Shown piece by piece: positions 17,277 through 26,480 of a stretch of DNA of 64,000 nt; the stretch's first letter is position 1, and every line of letters starts with the position of its first letter. The DNA comes from Tunturibacter empetritectus (lineage in GTDB: Bacteria > Acidobacteriota > Terriglobia > Terriglobales > Acidobacteriaceae), in assembly GCF_040358985.1 (NCBI RefSeq), contig NZ_CP132933.1, forward strand, positions 50,911-114,910. Reading direction: 5' to 3'. The notes beneath the pieces were generated by a model. That model was given only the letters and a program-made list of their open reading frames with translations. It had not been told where the DNA came from and ran no database searches. Position numbers and translations under genes: made by a program.

Positions 17277-18167
17277 ATGCGTGTATTCGTAACGGGATCA
17301 ACGGGATTCATTGGGACGGAACTGGTAAAGGAGCTTATTGCGGCGGGGCACGAAGTGCGTGGGCTTACCCGCAGCGACGCCGGCGAGGAGCAGTTGAAGG
17401 CCGTCGGCGCGGAGGTGCTTCGCGGAAATTTTACCGATCTCGACTGCCTACGCGCTGGCGCGACCGGAATGGACGCTGTGGTGAATCTGGCGTTCAACCA
17501 CGACGACATGTCGAAGTTTGCGCAGAGTGCGCAGGACGAGATCAAGGCGATTGAAGCGATGGGATCGGTGCTCGAACCGGGCAAGCTGCTGGTGGTCACC
17601 TCTGGCATCGGAATCACTGCCGGCGCGCCGGGCCAGCCGCGCAAAGAGACTGATCCTCCAGCAGAATCGGCTGCAATGCCGCGTAGGCCGGAACAGGCTG
17701 CGCAGGCTGTTGCGGCAAAGGGTGTTCATGTGGCGATTGTGCGTCTGCCGCAGGTGCACGACACGCGCAAGCAGGGACTGGTGACGAGGGTGATTCAGAT
17801 CGCACGCGAGAAGGGTGCCTCGGCCTACGTAGGCGACGGCGCAAACCGTTGGGCGGCAGCTCCGCTGCACGCTGTTGCACACCTGTACTATCTGGCAGTC
17901 GAGAACACGGGATCGGGCGTGACGACATATCACGCGGTACAGGAAGAAGGCGTGTCCCTGCGCGATATTGCCGAGACGATAGCGAGGGGCCTCAACGTGC
18001 CGGCCATTGCTATCCCCGCAGAAGAGGCGGGCGAACACTTTGGGCCGTTCTTTGGTCACGCAGCGACGATGGACATGCCGGCGTCTAGCGAGTGGACGCG
18101 CAATACGCTGGGCTGGGAGCCGACCGGGCCAGGGATGATCGAGGATTTAGCAAACGTGAAGTACTGA
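17277..18167 (+). CDS. NAD-dependent epimerase/dehydratase-like (extended/atypical SDR)
   Basis: A 296-residue protein from the ATG at 17277 (MRVFVTGSTGFIGTELVKEL), preceded by AACAGGAGAGACGACG; a longer in-frame start at 17220 lacks a site and overlaps the operator region. The Rossmann motif GSTGFIG, 'VRGLTRSDAGEEQLKAVGAE', 'MDAVVNLAFNHDDMSKFAQ' and the long C-terminal substrate domain (YVGDGANRWAAAPLHAVAHL, 'TYHAVQEEGVSLRDIAE') identify the DUF1731-less epimerase-like SDRs often paired with TetR. The usual YxxxK pair is not obvious. The substrate is unknown. Confidence 0.88.
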   Translation: MRVFVTGSTGFIGTELVKELIAAGHEVRGLTRSDAGEEQLKAVGAEVLRGNFTDLDCLRAGATGMDAVVNLAFNHDDMSKFAQSAQDEIKAIEAMGSVLEPGKLLVVTSGIGITAGAPGQPRKETDPPAESAAMPRRPEQAAQAVAAKGVHVAIVRLPQVHDTRKQGLVTRVIQIAREKGASAYVGDGANRWAAAPLHAVAHLYYLAVENTGSGVTTYHAVQEEGVSLRDIAETIARGLNVPAIAIPAEEAGEHFGPFFGHAATMDMPASSEWTRNTLGWEPTGPGMIEDLANVKY

Positions 18168-18302
18168 CGATCTGCTGAACAATCGTAAGAGGCGCGGACG
18201 CGGGGCTCCGGGTGGCCCCGCGCCTCGTCATATCTGCCGCGGATCGATGTGAGTTGCACAAGCTTTGTTTCTTGCAGGTCGTCTGAGGTTTCCCGCCCCG
18301 GA

Positions 18303-18746
18303 TTATGCGGGGAGCGTAAAGTCGAGGCTGCTCAGTGCCGCTTCGGCTGCCTGCTGGTCCTGCTCGGCGGTGCCACCGGAGACGCCGATCGCACCGATGA
18401 CCCTACCGCTTTCGATCACGGGATAACCACCGCCAACCGCTACAAGACGCGGTCGATGTGCAAGCTGGGAAACAAGTGGGTTCGTCAGAATTGACGCCCA
18501 TGTGTGGGTGGACAACCCAAAGGCTGCGGCAGTCCAGGCCTTGTCGATTGCAACGTCCGCTGCCAGGAACGGGCAGGCGTCGGTGCGCTCAAAGGCTTTG
18601 AGATTTCCAGCCGTATCCGTAACCGCAATCGCCACTTCAAATCCGATCTGCTGAGAGGCTGCGCGAGCTATCTTGATCAACTCGTTCGCTGCTTCGACCG
18701 TGATGGTGTGGGATTGGGTCGATCTCGTTACAATTTCAGTGCTCAT
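18303..18746 (-). CDS. GlcG/HbpS-family heme-binding-like protein
   Basis: A 147-residue protein from the ATG at 18744-18746 (MSTEIVTRSTQSHTITVEAA). It has the DUF336 fold signature: 'ANELIKIARAASQQIGFEVA', 'VTDTAGNLKAFERTDACPFL', 'AIDKAWTAAAFGLSTHTWA' and 'VAVGGGYPVIESGRVIGAIG' followed by 'VSGGTAEQDQQAAEAAL'. The family includes HbpS (extracellular haem sensor) and GlcG; many cytosolic members have no known role. It stands alone between the SDR and a DUF4440 gene. Confidence 0.88.
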   Translation of the reverse strand: MSTEIVTRSTQSHTITVEAANELIKIARAASQQIGFEVAIAVTDTAGNLKAFERTDACPFLAADVAIDKAWTAAAFGLSTHTWASILTNPLVSQLAHRPRLVAVGGGYPVIESGRVIGAIGVSGGTAEQDQQAAEAALSSLDFTLPA

Positions 18747-19081
18747 AGTTTTCTCTTTCTTCACCAGATAATTTCCAGGGTGCTTAGCACAGACAAGACG
18801 AGCTTCCCAACGTGCTCCGCCGATTCGAGGTCCTGCAATGGAGCCGGTCCTCTTTGAAGTCGTAGACCTTCTCAATGACCGGGCTCCCCAGTTGACATGT
18901 CGTGGGAAAACACAATCGGAATTATCAGGGTTGAGCGTTTAGCTGTTGAAGCCCACCGTAGTGATTCAGAGAGGTGATAAGCCTGGAGTGGACGAAGCTG
19001 GATGTTGATACCCACTTATGATTACTCAGGTGAACCCCTTTGGCTGCGCCTATCGCATTCTCTCCGACTGATCACAATCAA

Positions 19082-19609
19082 TCACAGACGAGGATTTGAT
19101 GAATAAGTGATATCGGCGATCCTCCATCCACCGTCCGATTTCACGAGTACCCAAGTCTCACTTCCGCGATTCGTTTCCTTTCCATCAACCAGGAAGATGA
19201 AGTCGAAGTATACGGAGGCAACGGTTCCGTCAGTGTGAATCGTCATGTTTGTGTGGGTCGGATCGAAGCTTGCCTTCGAGGAGGATACCAACTTAGCAAA
19301 GTCTGTATAACTGCCAACGCGAACCCTTGTCGCATTCGGCGATTTGGCTTTGACACGCGCGTAGGCTTCGTCAGAAAGCACGTTGATCCAGGTGCTCCCC
19401 TGAGGAAGAAACAGGCTGGCGAGTCGCGCTCCATCGTGAGCGAGAACTGCTGCGTGATAAGCATCAAGTACGTGCTGCACATCCATGGTGTCCGATACGA
19501 TGTTGCTTGTGGCAGCCGGAACTATCTGCGGGGACTGTGGGCTCTGGCCGCGAACAACAAAGGCTGAACTTAGCAGTACAAGGAATAGCTTGCCGATTCG
19601 TCGTTTCAT
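19082..19609 (-). CDS. Secreted SnoaL/DUF4440-like protein
   Basis: A 175-residue protein with an N-terminal signal peptide (MKRRIGKLFLVLLSSAFVVR). The mature domain is an NTF2-like cone: 'VQHVLDAYHAAVLAHDGARL', 'ASLFLPQGSTWINVLSDEAY', 'TIHTDGTVASVYFDFIFLVD' and 'TWVLVKSDGGWRIADITYSS'. The ATG at 19607-19609 has a strong AAGGAGAGATA upstream. Members of this fold are either small enzymes or binding proteins; no catalytic residues can be assigned. Confidence 0.8.
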   Translation of the reverse strand: MKRRIGKLFLVLLSSAFVVRGQSPQSPQIVPAATSNIVSDTMDVQHVLDAYHAAVLAHDGARLASLFLPQGSTWINVLSDEAYARVKAKSPNATRVRVGSYTDFAKLVSSSKASFDPTHTNMTIHTDGTVASVYFDFIFLVDGKETNRGSETWVLVKSDGGWRIADITYSSNPRL

Positions 19610-19764
19610 TATCTCTCCTTCAACTAACCCTCATTGCGGGCGTCGCTACCCGCGTTATCACAACCAGGCCGCGAGGCGATTCAAGACTAAAGTGAACAGG
19701 AACAGAATTTAGGATTGTAGAACCGTGTGCAGCGTGCCACTCGCGAACATCCTGCGATGCGCCA

Positions 19765-19872
19765 CGATCACTAGAACCTCCCTTGCATCCTCCTTTTGCC
19801 TCGCATTTTCGCCCATTGAGATGTGCGATATATCGATTAGAAGCTTATGCAAACCGTTGGTCGCAAATTATT
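19765..19872 (-). repeat. Promoter/leader repeat, decayed copy C
   Basis: On the minus strand it reads AATTTGCGACCAACGGTTTG, then GCTTCTAATCGA and later GGCAAAAGGAGGATGC and GGTTCTAGTGATCG, matching copy A block for block, including the first codons of the NAD(P)H-binding gene. The start codon region is altered (GATGCAAGGGAGG instead of GATGCGATGAAAG), and no open frame follows, so this is a relic. Confidence 0.7.
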
Positions 19873-20137
19873 CTATGGTTTATGATTGTGAACATATCGA
19901 CCGCTTTGCCATTAGAGGGTGGCGCTTTGGACCGTATATGGCATATAAGATGTTGCCGATTTGATCCGCCCTTTGACGATGAACTCTGAAACAAGCGAAT
20001 GCCCGATCATTCTTCAACTGGGCAAATGGAAGCTCCAGGACTTCTGAGCTCGCTTATACATACTCCTCTACCGGCTCGACGTTCGCAAAGAAAATCACCT
20101 CCGAATAGACGCCAAGATCTTCACAGTGCAACCGCTG

Positions 20138-20252
20138 CATATTTTGCGACCAATGGTTTGCATGAGCGTCTAATCGTCAGATTGCTCATTTGGATTGGCG
20201 GCCAAAGACGCGGCAACAGAAGCAAGGGAGAGTGCGATGAAAGTTCTGGTGA
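20138..20252 (+). repeat. Promoter/leader repeat, decayed copy B fused to the amidohydrolase
   Basis: On the plus strand it reads ATTTTGCGACCAATGGTTTG, GCGTCTAATCGTC, TTTGGATTGGCGGCC, AGACGCGGCAACAG and GAGTGCGATGAAAGTTCTGG. This is the same leader as copy A, followed by the ATG-AAA-GTT-CT-GTG start of the NAD(P)H-binding gene; similarity ends about six codons in. The frame then runs into the amidohydrolase, whose N-terminus is therefore chimeric. Confidence 0.75.
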
Positions 20253-21919
20253 CACGCCGCATGATACGGAGACTCCACGTGCGCGTCTGTGTTTGTCACC
20301 GCCGCCCTCTCGAAGAGACGATTTCAAAACAACGCTTAGCTCGGCATGACTCCGTTCCTTTGCCCAAGCACCGCATCATCGAGTCCAGGCGTGCCGACCA
20401 GTTTGTGCTTTGTGCCTATGTGTTGTTGTTCTTGTTAGCCTATGCCGTTCGCACAGCACACGCGGAAGACGTGAAAGACGCCGCCTCGCAAAACGGGGCG
20501 AGTCAATCTGCGCCAATTTCTCCCGAGGTCAGCAAGTACGTCGATATCGATGCATACAAAGGCTCCGTTCGCCTCATTCATGCAAGAGTTATTGACGGCA
20601 CAGGGGCAGCACTTCGAGAGAATCAGACGATTGAAATCACAGATGGAAAGATCACAGCAGTGGGTCCAACCGCAAGTACCGACGTAGCGGATGGCAAGAC
20701 CGTCTTTGACATGACAGGCCGCACTCTGATTCCCGGAATTGTAGGGATGCACGATCATCTCTTCTATGTAGCTCGGGCGGATGACAATGCCGAGCACCAG
20801 ACGAACTTTCCCACTCTGTTGCCACAGATGACCTACACATCTCCACGTCTCTATCTGGCAAACGGCGTCACCACTCTCCGAACTACCGGCTCGGTTGAAC
20901 CCTACGCTGAACTGAATCTCAAACGCGAGATCGAGGCAAACCACACGCCCGGTCCGCATATGGATGTCACTGGACCCTATCTTCAGGGAGCTCCCAATGT
21001 CTTCCTGCAGGTGCACACGCTGACCGGTCCAGAGGATGCTCGGGCGACGGTCGATTTCTGGGCGGCGCAAGGCGCGACGAGCTTCAAGGCCTACGACCAT
21101 ATCACGCGTGCCGAGTTGAAGGCGGCCATCGAAGCGGCCCATGCGAAAGGGCTCAAGATCACAGGACATCTTTGCTCGGTTACCTATCCAGAAGCCGCAG
21201 AGTTAGGCATTGACAATCTCGAGCACGGCTTCTTCGTCAATACCCAACTCGATCCCGGTAAAGAGCCAGACGTATGCCCCGCCACGTCTGGTGGCCCCAC
21301 GCTGAAGGCGATGGACCCGGATGGGTCGGCGGCGAAAGCACTGATCGCCTTGTTGGTATCCAAGCACGTCGCCGTCACGAGTACGCTTCCTGTATTTGAA
21401 GAAGATGGAGACATGAATCCGCCTTTGCAGCAACGTGCTCTCGACGCGATGACACCTCAAGCAAGGGAAACCTACCTCTATGAAAGAAATGCCGATAGGA
21501 CCAAGAGTCGGCATGGCTATCAGCGTTATCACGAAGTCGGCTTCAAGCGTGGACAGCAGTTGGAGCGTAGTTTCGTGGCAGCTGGCGGCCTGTTGCTCGC
21601 AGGTCCGGACCCCACCGGCGACGGACACATTCTGCCAGGGTTCGGGGATCAGCGCGAGATAGAACTCCTTGTGGACAGCGGATTCACACCTGTTGAAGCG
21701 ATTAAGGTTGCCACACTCAACGGCGCCATTTATCTCGGCAAGGCGGACCATATCGGTTCCATCGCCGTTGGCAAGAACGCTGACCTCGTTGTGGTCAAGG
21801 GGGATCCAAGCAGCCATATCAACGAGATCGAGAATGTCGAGTTAGTCTTCCGCGATGGTCTTGGGTTCAATTCCGCAAAACTCTTGGAATCTGTAAGAGG
21901 ACGTTTCGGGCTTTACTGA
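20237..21919 (+). CDS. Amidohydrolase (imidazolonepropionase-like), chimeric N-terminus
   Basis: A metal-dependent hydrolase of about 500 recognisable residues. In order: 'RLIHARVIDGTGAALRENQT', 'GRTLIPGIVGMHDHLF' with the HxH metal pair (MHDHL), 'GVTTLRTTGSVEPY', 'GATSFKAYDHI' at the position of the bridging lysine, 'KGLKITGHLCS' and 'GIDNLEHGF' (metal histidines), and 'VGKNADLVVVKGDPS' at the end. An export signal-like segment (FVLCAYVLLFLLAYAVRTAHA) lies about 60 residues after the ATG at 20237, while the residues before it derive partly from a relic leader (20138-20252). The true start may be a GTG or TTG nearer 20400. The substrate is unknown; relatives are peptidases, lactonases or carboxypeptidase-like. 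Confidence 0.85.
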   Translation: MKVLVTRRMIRRLHVRVCVCHRRPLEETISKQRLARHDSVPLPKHRIIESRRADQFVLCAYVLLFLLAYAVRTAHAEDVKDAASQNGASQSAPISPEVSKYVDIDAYKGSVRLIHARVIDGTGAALRENQTIEITDGKITAVGPTASTDVADGKTVFDMTGRTLIPGIVGMHDHLFYVARADDNAEHQTNFPTLLPQMTYTSPRLYLANGVTTLRTTGSVEPYAELNLKREIEANHTPGPHMDVTGPYLQGAPNVFLQVHTLTGPEDARATVDFWAAQGATSFKAYDHITRAELKAAIEAAHAKGLKITGHLCSVTYPEAAELGIDNLEHGFFVNTQLDPGKEPDVCPATSGGPTLKAMDPDGSAAKALIALLVSKHVAVTSTLPVFEEDGDMNPPLQQRALDAMTPQARETYLYERNADRTKSRHGYQRYHEVGFKRGQQLERSFVAAGGLLLAGPDPTGDGHILPGFGDQREIELLVDSGFTPVEAIKVATLNGAIYLGKADHIGSIAVGKNADLVVVKGDPSSHINEIENVELVFRDGLGFNSAKLLESVRGRFGLY

Positions 21920-22183
21920 GTCGAACCGCAGGTATGTAAACCACTCTTGCTTACGGGGCTAAGCGTCTCGAGGTAAATTATGTGTCTCTTGTTGGCCATG
22001 TGCTCTATCCGATGGCCGTGTCACCATTCGTCGAGCGAACAAACCGGGACAACTAAAAGGCGGCGCACAGCACTTTGCTGCTCGCTGTATGCCAGAGCTC
22101 GGCGATTATCCGCCACTGCAGACCCCGTTTCAATGGGTCCACGAGTGGGCTCTTGAACGATAGTTAACCGAGTCGGAGAAACA

Positions 22184-23305
22184 ATGCATAACCTCACAAG
22201 AAGAACGTTCACCAAGAGTGCCGTCGCCGCATCCGCTGCCTTTGCGCTTAATGGCTTTTCGCAGACCGTTCCCTCCCAGCGAAGAGTTGGCATCGCTCCC
22301 GTTGGCCTGGGAAGCTGCGCTGAGGTCTTCATGCGTTCAGTAGGCAAGTCTGACAATGCGAAGCTGACAGGTTTGGTCACCGGCCATCCAGTAGAAAAGG
22401 GTAAGAAGTTCGCAGCAATGTACGGTGTCGCTGACAGCTCCATCTACACCTACGAGACCTTCGACAATATTCGCAACAACCATGATATTGACGCTGTTTA
22501 CGTGGCTTTACCGAATAGCATGCATTGCGAATACACCATCAGGGCAGCTGAAGCGGGCAAGCATGTTTTCTGTGAAAAGCCGATGGCTATCTCCTCCAAT
22601 GAATGCAAACGTATGATTGATGCGTGTCGCCACGCTGGTGTTAAGTTAATGATCGGCTACCGTCTACATCATGAGCCCGTATTTCTGAAGTTGCATGAGA
22701 TGGTGCGGTCTGGGGCCTTTGGAGACATTCTGCAGTTCCAAGCCGGCTTTTACGGGATGAAAAATAAACAGGAATGGCGGCTCAATCGTGCCCTCGCCGG
22801 TGGCGGATCCATGTTTGACCTTGGGGTTTATGCACTCAACACGATTCGTTGGTTCACCGGCGAAGAGCCGGTGGACTTCAGGACTCTGGTGGCGACGCGA
22901 GATAAGACTGGGAAGTTTAACTCGGTAGAGGAGACCGTCAATTGTCTTTTGAAGTTTCCATCCGGCATCCTTGCAGAATGCGGAAGTTCTTATGGACAGA
23001 GTGGTACAAACTATTTCCAGATCAACGGAACTACAGGACACGTTCGGGTAGAGCCCGCATTCACTTACGGGGACTCAATCCTCAAATACGAGGGGAAGAC
23101 CGAGTCGGGCGATCTCGCTGGCAGCGGTGCTGTATACGATCCCGACCAGTTCGTCACTGAGGTCACACACTTTGCAAATTGCATTCTACAAAACACCGAG
23201 CCAGCGACCCCGGGCGAAGAAGGCATGAAGGATTTACTGTCCGTTGAGGAGATCTATAAAGCAGCCGGCAGTTCAATGGGTAACTGTCAGGTACAAGGTG
23301 CGTAG
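22184..23305 (+). CDS. Gfo/Idh/MocA-family oxidoreductase with Tat signal
   Basis: A 373-residue protein that begins with a twin-arginine signal (TRRTFTKSAVAASAAFALNG), so it is probably exported folded with its cofactor. The Rossmann domain contains 'VGIAPVGLGSCAEVFMRSVG', 'DAVYVALPNSMHCEYTIRAA' and the conserved 'GKHVFCEKPMA'. The C-terminal alpha/beta domain includes 'YRLHHEPVFLKLHEMVRSGA', 'ALAGGGSMFDLGVYALNTIR' (catalytic Asp/His region) and 'TPGEEGMKDLLSVEEIYKAA'. This matches glucose-fructose oxidoreductase-like periplasmic enzymes that oxidise sugars using tightly held NADP(H). The substrate is not assignable. Confidence 0.92.
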   Translation: MHNLTRRTFTKSAVAASAAFALNGFSQTVPSQRRVGIAPVGLGSCAEVFMRSVGKSDNAKLTGLVTGHPVEKGKKFAAMYGVADSSIYTYETFDNIRNNHDIDAVYVALPNSMHCEYTIRAAEAGKHVFCEKPMAISSNECKRMIDACRHAGVKLMIGYRLHHEPVFLKLHEMVRSGAFGDILQFQAGFYGMKNKQEWRLNRALAGGGSMFDLGVYALNTIRWFTGEEPVDFRTLVATRDKTGKFNSVEETVNCLLKFPSGILAECGSSYGQSGTNYFQINGTTGHVRVEPAFTYGDSILKYEGKTESGDLAGSGAVYDPDQFVTEVTHFANCILQNTEPATPGEEGMKDLLSVEEIYKAAGSSMGNCQVQGA

Positions 23306-23492
23306 ACTCCCTGGTTCTCAATGCTCGGATCATGGATGGATCAAGAGCGAACAAGCGCCAGGTGAAAGGTCGGGTAATCGCAGACCGCCTCTTGAGACCC
23401 GACTGAGGGATTGAAAGCTCACGTCCAGCCAACCTGCCTTTCCCATAACGATAACGAACGGTGGCTCGGCCATCAGAAAGTAGAGGTGCAAC

Positions 23493-23936
23493 ATGGGATA
23501 TTTCTTGGCAACGATGCTCCTTCTTGCTTCTTTAGTCCCTGCGACGACGCCGGCAGAAAATCCGTGGAACGGTGCCTGGGTTCTCGATGCCAGCAGAAGC
23601 ACTCCCGGAATCACGGATCAGGCTGCGGAGGGCTATCGCTTTACTCTGCAACCCGATGGACAAATCAAGTGGGAGATTCCATCTCTTGGCGAAGTGGTGA
23701 CAGGCAAGACAGATGGCGTGCCGATGGAGATCCATAGGACCAAGCCGTCGCCTGGTCTAACGCTAAGTGTTACGGCGGAGGGTCCGGAGGTGCTCATCTA
23801 CAGGGTCGCCCGCAGTGGCAAGCCCGTGGGGGAAGGTCGAATGACCTTGGTAGAGAACGGCAAGGCTTGGGTCGATATCTCATGGCCCGCAGGTCAGCCG
23901 CAATACGCGGGCGAAGTTGTGTACGTGAAGCAGTGA
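23493..23936 (+). CDS. Small secreted protein of unknown function
   Basis: A 147-residue protein with a signal peptide (MGYFLATMLLLASLVPATTP) and a beta-rich mature part starting 'NPWNGAWVLDASRSTPGITD'. The opening 'GTW.LN..KS' pattern is common to acidobacterial secreted proteins of unknown function. It follows the Gfo/Idh/MocA gene by 187 bp on the same strand; AGAGGTGCAAC precedes the ATG. No enzymatic motif is visible. Confidence 0.7.
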   Translation: MGYFLATMLLLASLVPATTPAENPWNGAWVLDASRSTPGITDQAAEGYRFTLQPDGQIKWEIPSLGEVVTGKTDGVPMEIHRTKPSPGLTLSVTAEGPEVLIYRVARSGKPVGEGRMTLVENGKAWVDISWPAGQPQYAGEVVYVKQ

Positions 23937-24229
23937 GGCTGGCCCGCTCCGAATATGTCTCCGAAGACTAGAGGGTTTGGCCCAATCGTTGCTCCAGAAG
24001 CGCTCGGTACGTTCTCGTCGCTACATCACGTTGGCGCGTCCATCACTTCACACGTTTCAACGTGATGAGGTGTGATCACCGCCTCTAAGCGGAACAAGGG
24101 CATTGGGCCGCCACGGAATCAGTACTTCAAGCCCCAACTCGCAAGAGGGCGAAGAGTGACTGCCAGAATCAACACCTGTGGCAGGTTGAGCATAATTATC
24201 GGCTGATCACATCCGGGTATGCCTTAGAA

Positions 24230-24847
24230 CTAACCCTCGCTCAGCGCTCGGATTTCCAGATGCCTCAAAGCCAGTTCAGCGGTGCGCTTGAGCTGGGCTC
24301 TCGTGGAGCCGTTCGCGGCTTGAACTGCGAGACCACTGAGTAGTGATGAAAGATAGCGGGTGTAGTCGTCGACGTTCTCTTCTTTGGAGAACTCTCCGGC
24401 CCTTCTGGCCTTGAGAAGACGGCGCTTAAGGACGGCTTCATTCCGAAGCCGTATATCGAGCATCAGAGCCTTCGCAGGTTCAGTGTCTACGCCGCAGGAC
24501 AATGAGCCAGTCAATGTGAAGCAGCTAGCCGGGTATTCCTTGCCACCCAGAAAATCCACCGTGTTGTAAAACACAGCCTGTATGAATGTTTCAAACGTCG
24601 GCTCTGCAAGCGCCCGCACCATGTACTGCCCCGGTACTTCGATGTAGCGTTTCGCCGCAAGCGCGAACAGTGCCTGCTTATCGCCGAACGCTGCATAGAT
24701 ACTGGACGGGTGAATGCCCATCGCGTGCGAGAGATCCGCCATGGATGTGCCTTCGTAACCCCGTTCCCAGAACAGACGCATCGCGACATCGAGGGCGGCT
24801 TCTTTATCGAAGGCAGCAGGTCTTCCGAGCTTGTTCGAGGTCCTCAT
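24230..24847 (-). CDS. TetR/AcrR-family transcriptional regulator
   Basis: A 205-residue protein with the motif set 'GRPAAFDKEAALDVAMRLFW', 'ERGYEGTSMADLSHAMGIHP' and 'SSIYAAFGDKQALFALAAKR', typical of the TetR subgroup related to AcrR/ComR with a TetR_C_16-like ligand domain. It carries cysteines in the ligand domain (SCFTLTGSLSCGVD). It is divergent from an SDR gene, and the spacer has a clear repeat (24895-24931), so it most likely represses that gene. Confidence 0.93.
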   Translation of the reverse strand: MRTSNKLGRPAAFDKEAALDVAMRLFWERGYEGTSMADLSHAMGIHPSSIYAAFGDKQALFALAAKRYIEVPGQYMVRALAEPTFETFIQAVFYNTVDFLGGKEYPASCFTLTGSLSCGVDTEPAKALMLDIRLRNEAVLKRRLLKARRAGEFSKEENVDDYTRYLSSLLSGLAVQAANGSTRAQLKRTAELALRHLEIRALSEG

Positions 24848-24894
24848 GTCGTTTTAGACGCAGGATTTCTGAGTCCGATGCAGAGTCGCCCACA

Positions 24895-24931
24895 TCTGTA
24901 ACGATTGTACGACAATATTCTGTAACGATTG
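24895..24931. promoter_or_regulatory. Repeat operator of the TetR/SDR pair
   Basis: The 13-bp sequence TCTGTAACGATTG occurs twice (24895-24907 and 24919-24931), 24 bp apart. Between and overlapping them is a dyad, ATTGT-ACG-ACAAT. The position in the divergent spacer makes it the likely binding site of the TetR protein encoded at 24230-24847. Confidence 0.5.
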
Positions 24932-24999
24932 ATCGAGAATGTTTCGCAATTCACACTTGCCGCAGTGAGTGCGGCAGTAACAAAGAGATCGGAGACGAT

Positions 25000-25747
25000 A
25001 TGGGTTCACTTGAGGGAAAGATCGCAATTGTGACGGGCGGAAACAGCGGAATCGGTCTAGCGACAGCAAAGCGGTTCGTGGAGGAAGGCGCGTATGTCTT
25101 CATCACGGCCCGGCGTCAGAGCGAACTGGATAAAGCAGTCGCGGAGATCGGTCGAAATGTCACCGCAATCGCTGGAGATCTTGCGAAGCTCCAGGACATA
25201 GGCAAAATCGCTGATACCGTGAAAGCCGAAAAGGGCGTGGTTGACATCATCGTCTCCAATGCCGGGTTCACCGAACGATCTGCGATCGAGGACATCACAC
25301 CCGAGCACTTCGATAAGAGCTTCAACCTGATGGCACGCGCGCCGGTGTTCCTGGCGCAGAAACTATTGCCGTTAATGACTCGAAAAGGTTCCATCATCCT
25401 GGTCAGCTCCGCGATGCACCAGATGGGCTTCGCTGGTCACACCGCTTATGCCGCGGTTAAGGCAGCGAACCGATCGTATGCCCGTACCTGGGCTGCGGAG
25501 TTCAAGGAGCGCGGCATTCGCGCCAACACGCTTAGCCCTGGGCTAACCGACACTCCCATTCCTGGATAGCCAGGCCGAGGGGCTCGACCGTCAAGAAGTC
25601 ATCAATGGCTATGTCAGCGCAATTCCGCTCGGCAGGGCAGCCGATGCTGTAGAGATTGCGAATGCAGCCGTCTTTCTCGGCTCTGATCAGAGTTCATACG
25701 TCACTGGTGCCGATCTGATGGTGGACGGCGGAATCGGGCAGGTTTAG
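25000..25747 (+). pseudogene. SDR family oxidoreductase, frameshifted near its end
   Basis: The frame opens at ATG 25000 (GGAGACGAT upstream) with MGSLEGKIAIVTGGNSGIG, 'VDIIVSNAGFTE', 'ILVSSAMHQMG', 'YAAVKAANRSYARTWAAEF' and 'NTLSPGLTDTPI', all standard classical-SDR motifs with catalytic Ser, Tyr and Lys. It stops at 25567-25569. The missing C-terminus (GLDRQEVINGYVSAIPLGRA, 'ADAVEIANAAVFLGSDQSSY', 'VTGADLMVDGGIGQV') follows in another frame to a TAG at 25745-25747. One surplus base near 25560 explains it. An intact protein would be about 248 residues. It is probably the target of the divergent TetR. Confidence 0.85.
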
Positions 25748-25880
25748 TCCGGTTACCCAGAAATCTCCGTATGCAGGGCACGCTCCTGCATACGGAGCAA
25801 GACGAACAATTGTCGCTAGATAGATCCGGACCCCCGCTTTGACCGCATCGGTCCCAACACAGACACATAAGGAGGTCATT

Positions 25881-26480
25881 ATGAAGAACTCTGAAGAAAA
25901 ACACGCCACGCTACTCTCGCGTCGAAGGCTGCTCATCAATGGTGCGATTGCAACCGCAGGCTTGGGCGTCTTCGGAGAGGCGGGAGCGCAGGAAGCGACA
26001 GGCGGAACGCAGCCTGGGAAGGCATCCGGCTCCAGCATCACTCTCCAGATCTACAAAGGCTTCTCGCAAAACCGGCTCGATCTTTGGGATGCAGTGATCC
26101 ATCCTGACGTCAAGTCCAACAGCCCTGCAGGACGCAATATTGACGGTATAGCCGCGCTCAAGCGATGGAACCAGTCGTTCATTGATGCTTTCCGCCCGCG
26201 GACCGATCTGGTCGACCATTTTGTCGCGGGGGATCGCGGCCTCGTCACGATCAACCTCCACTGGAAGCACGATCGTCCCTTCAACGGCCTCGCTTCGACT
26301 GGAAAGACAGGAACGTCGGTAGAGAATTTCATTCTACGGATCGAAAATGGCCTGGTCACACGATGGGACGTCGCTGACGGTTCGCTCGATCTTGCCATTT
26401 ACCTCCACGACGAGGGATTGAAGATGCCCACGTTTGTCGAGCCGCCGGCGCTTATCAAAGGCGTAGCTCTGCCTTCCTAG
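25881..26480 (+). CDS. Tat-exported SnoaL-like protein
   Basis: A 199-residue protein from the ATG at 25881 with a near-perfect AAGGAGGTCATT upstream. A twin-arginine signal (SRRRLLINGAIATAGLGVFG) is followed by a SnoaL/polyketide-cyclase-like cone domain: 'RLDLWDAVIHPDVKSNSPAG', 'HKHDRPFNGLASTG'-like region, 'FILRIENGLVTRWDVADGSL'. SnoaL-like proteins are small cyclases, isomerases or binding proteins. It follows the frameshifted SDR by 133 bp. Confidence 0.82.
   Translation: MKNSEEKHATLLSRRRLLINGAIATAGLGVFGEAGAQEATGGTQPGKASGSSITLQIYKGFSQNRLDLWDAVIHPDVKSNSPAGRNIDGIAALKRWNQSFIDAFRPRTDLVDHFVAGDRGLVTINLHWKHDRPFNGLASTGKTGTSVENFILRIENGLVTRWDVADGSLDLAIYLHDEGLKMPTFVEPPALIKGVALPS

Noticed and set aside
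24000..24110. Inverted repeat CATCACGTTG / CAACGTGATG downstream of the small secreted protein
   Set aside because: It could be a terminator or an operator, but has no T-run and no adjacent start; too weak to assign.
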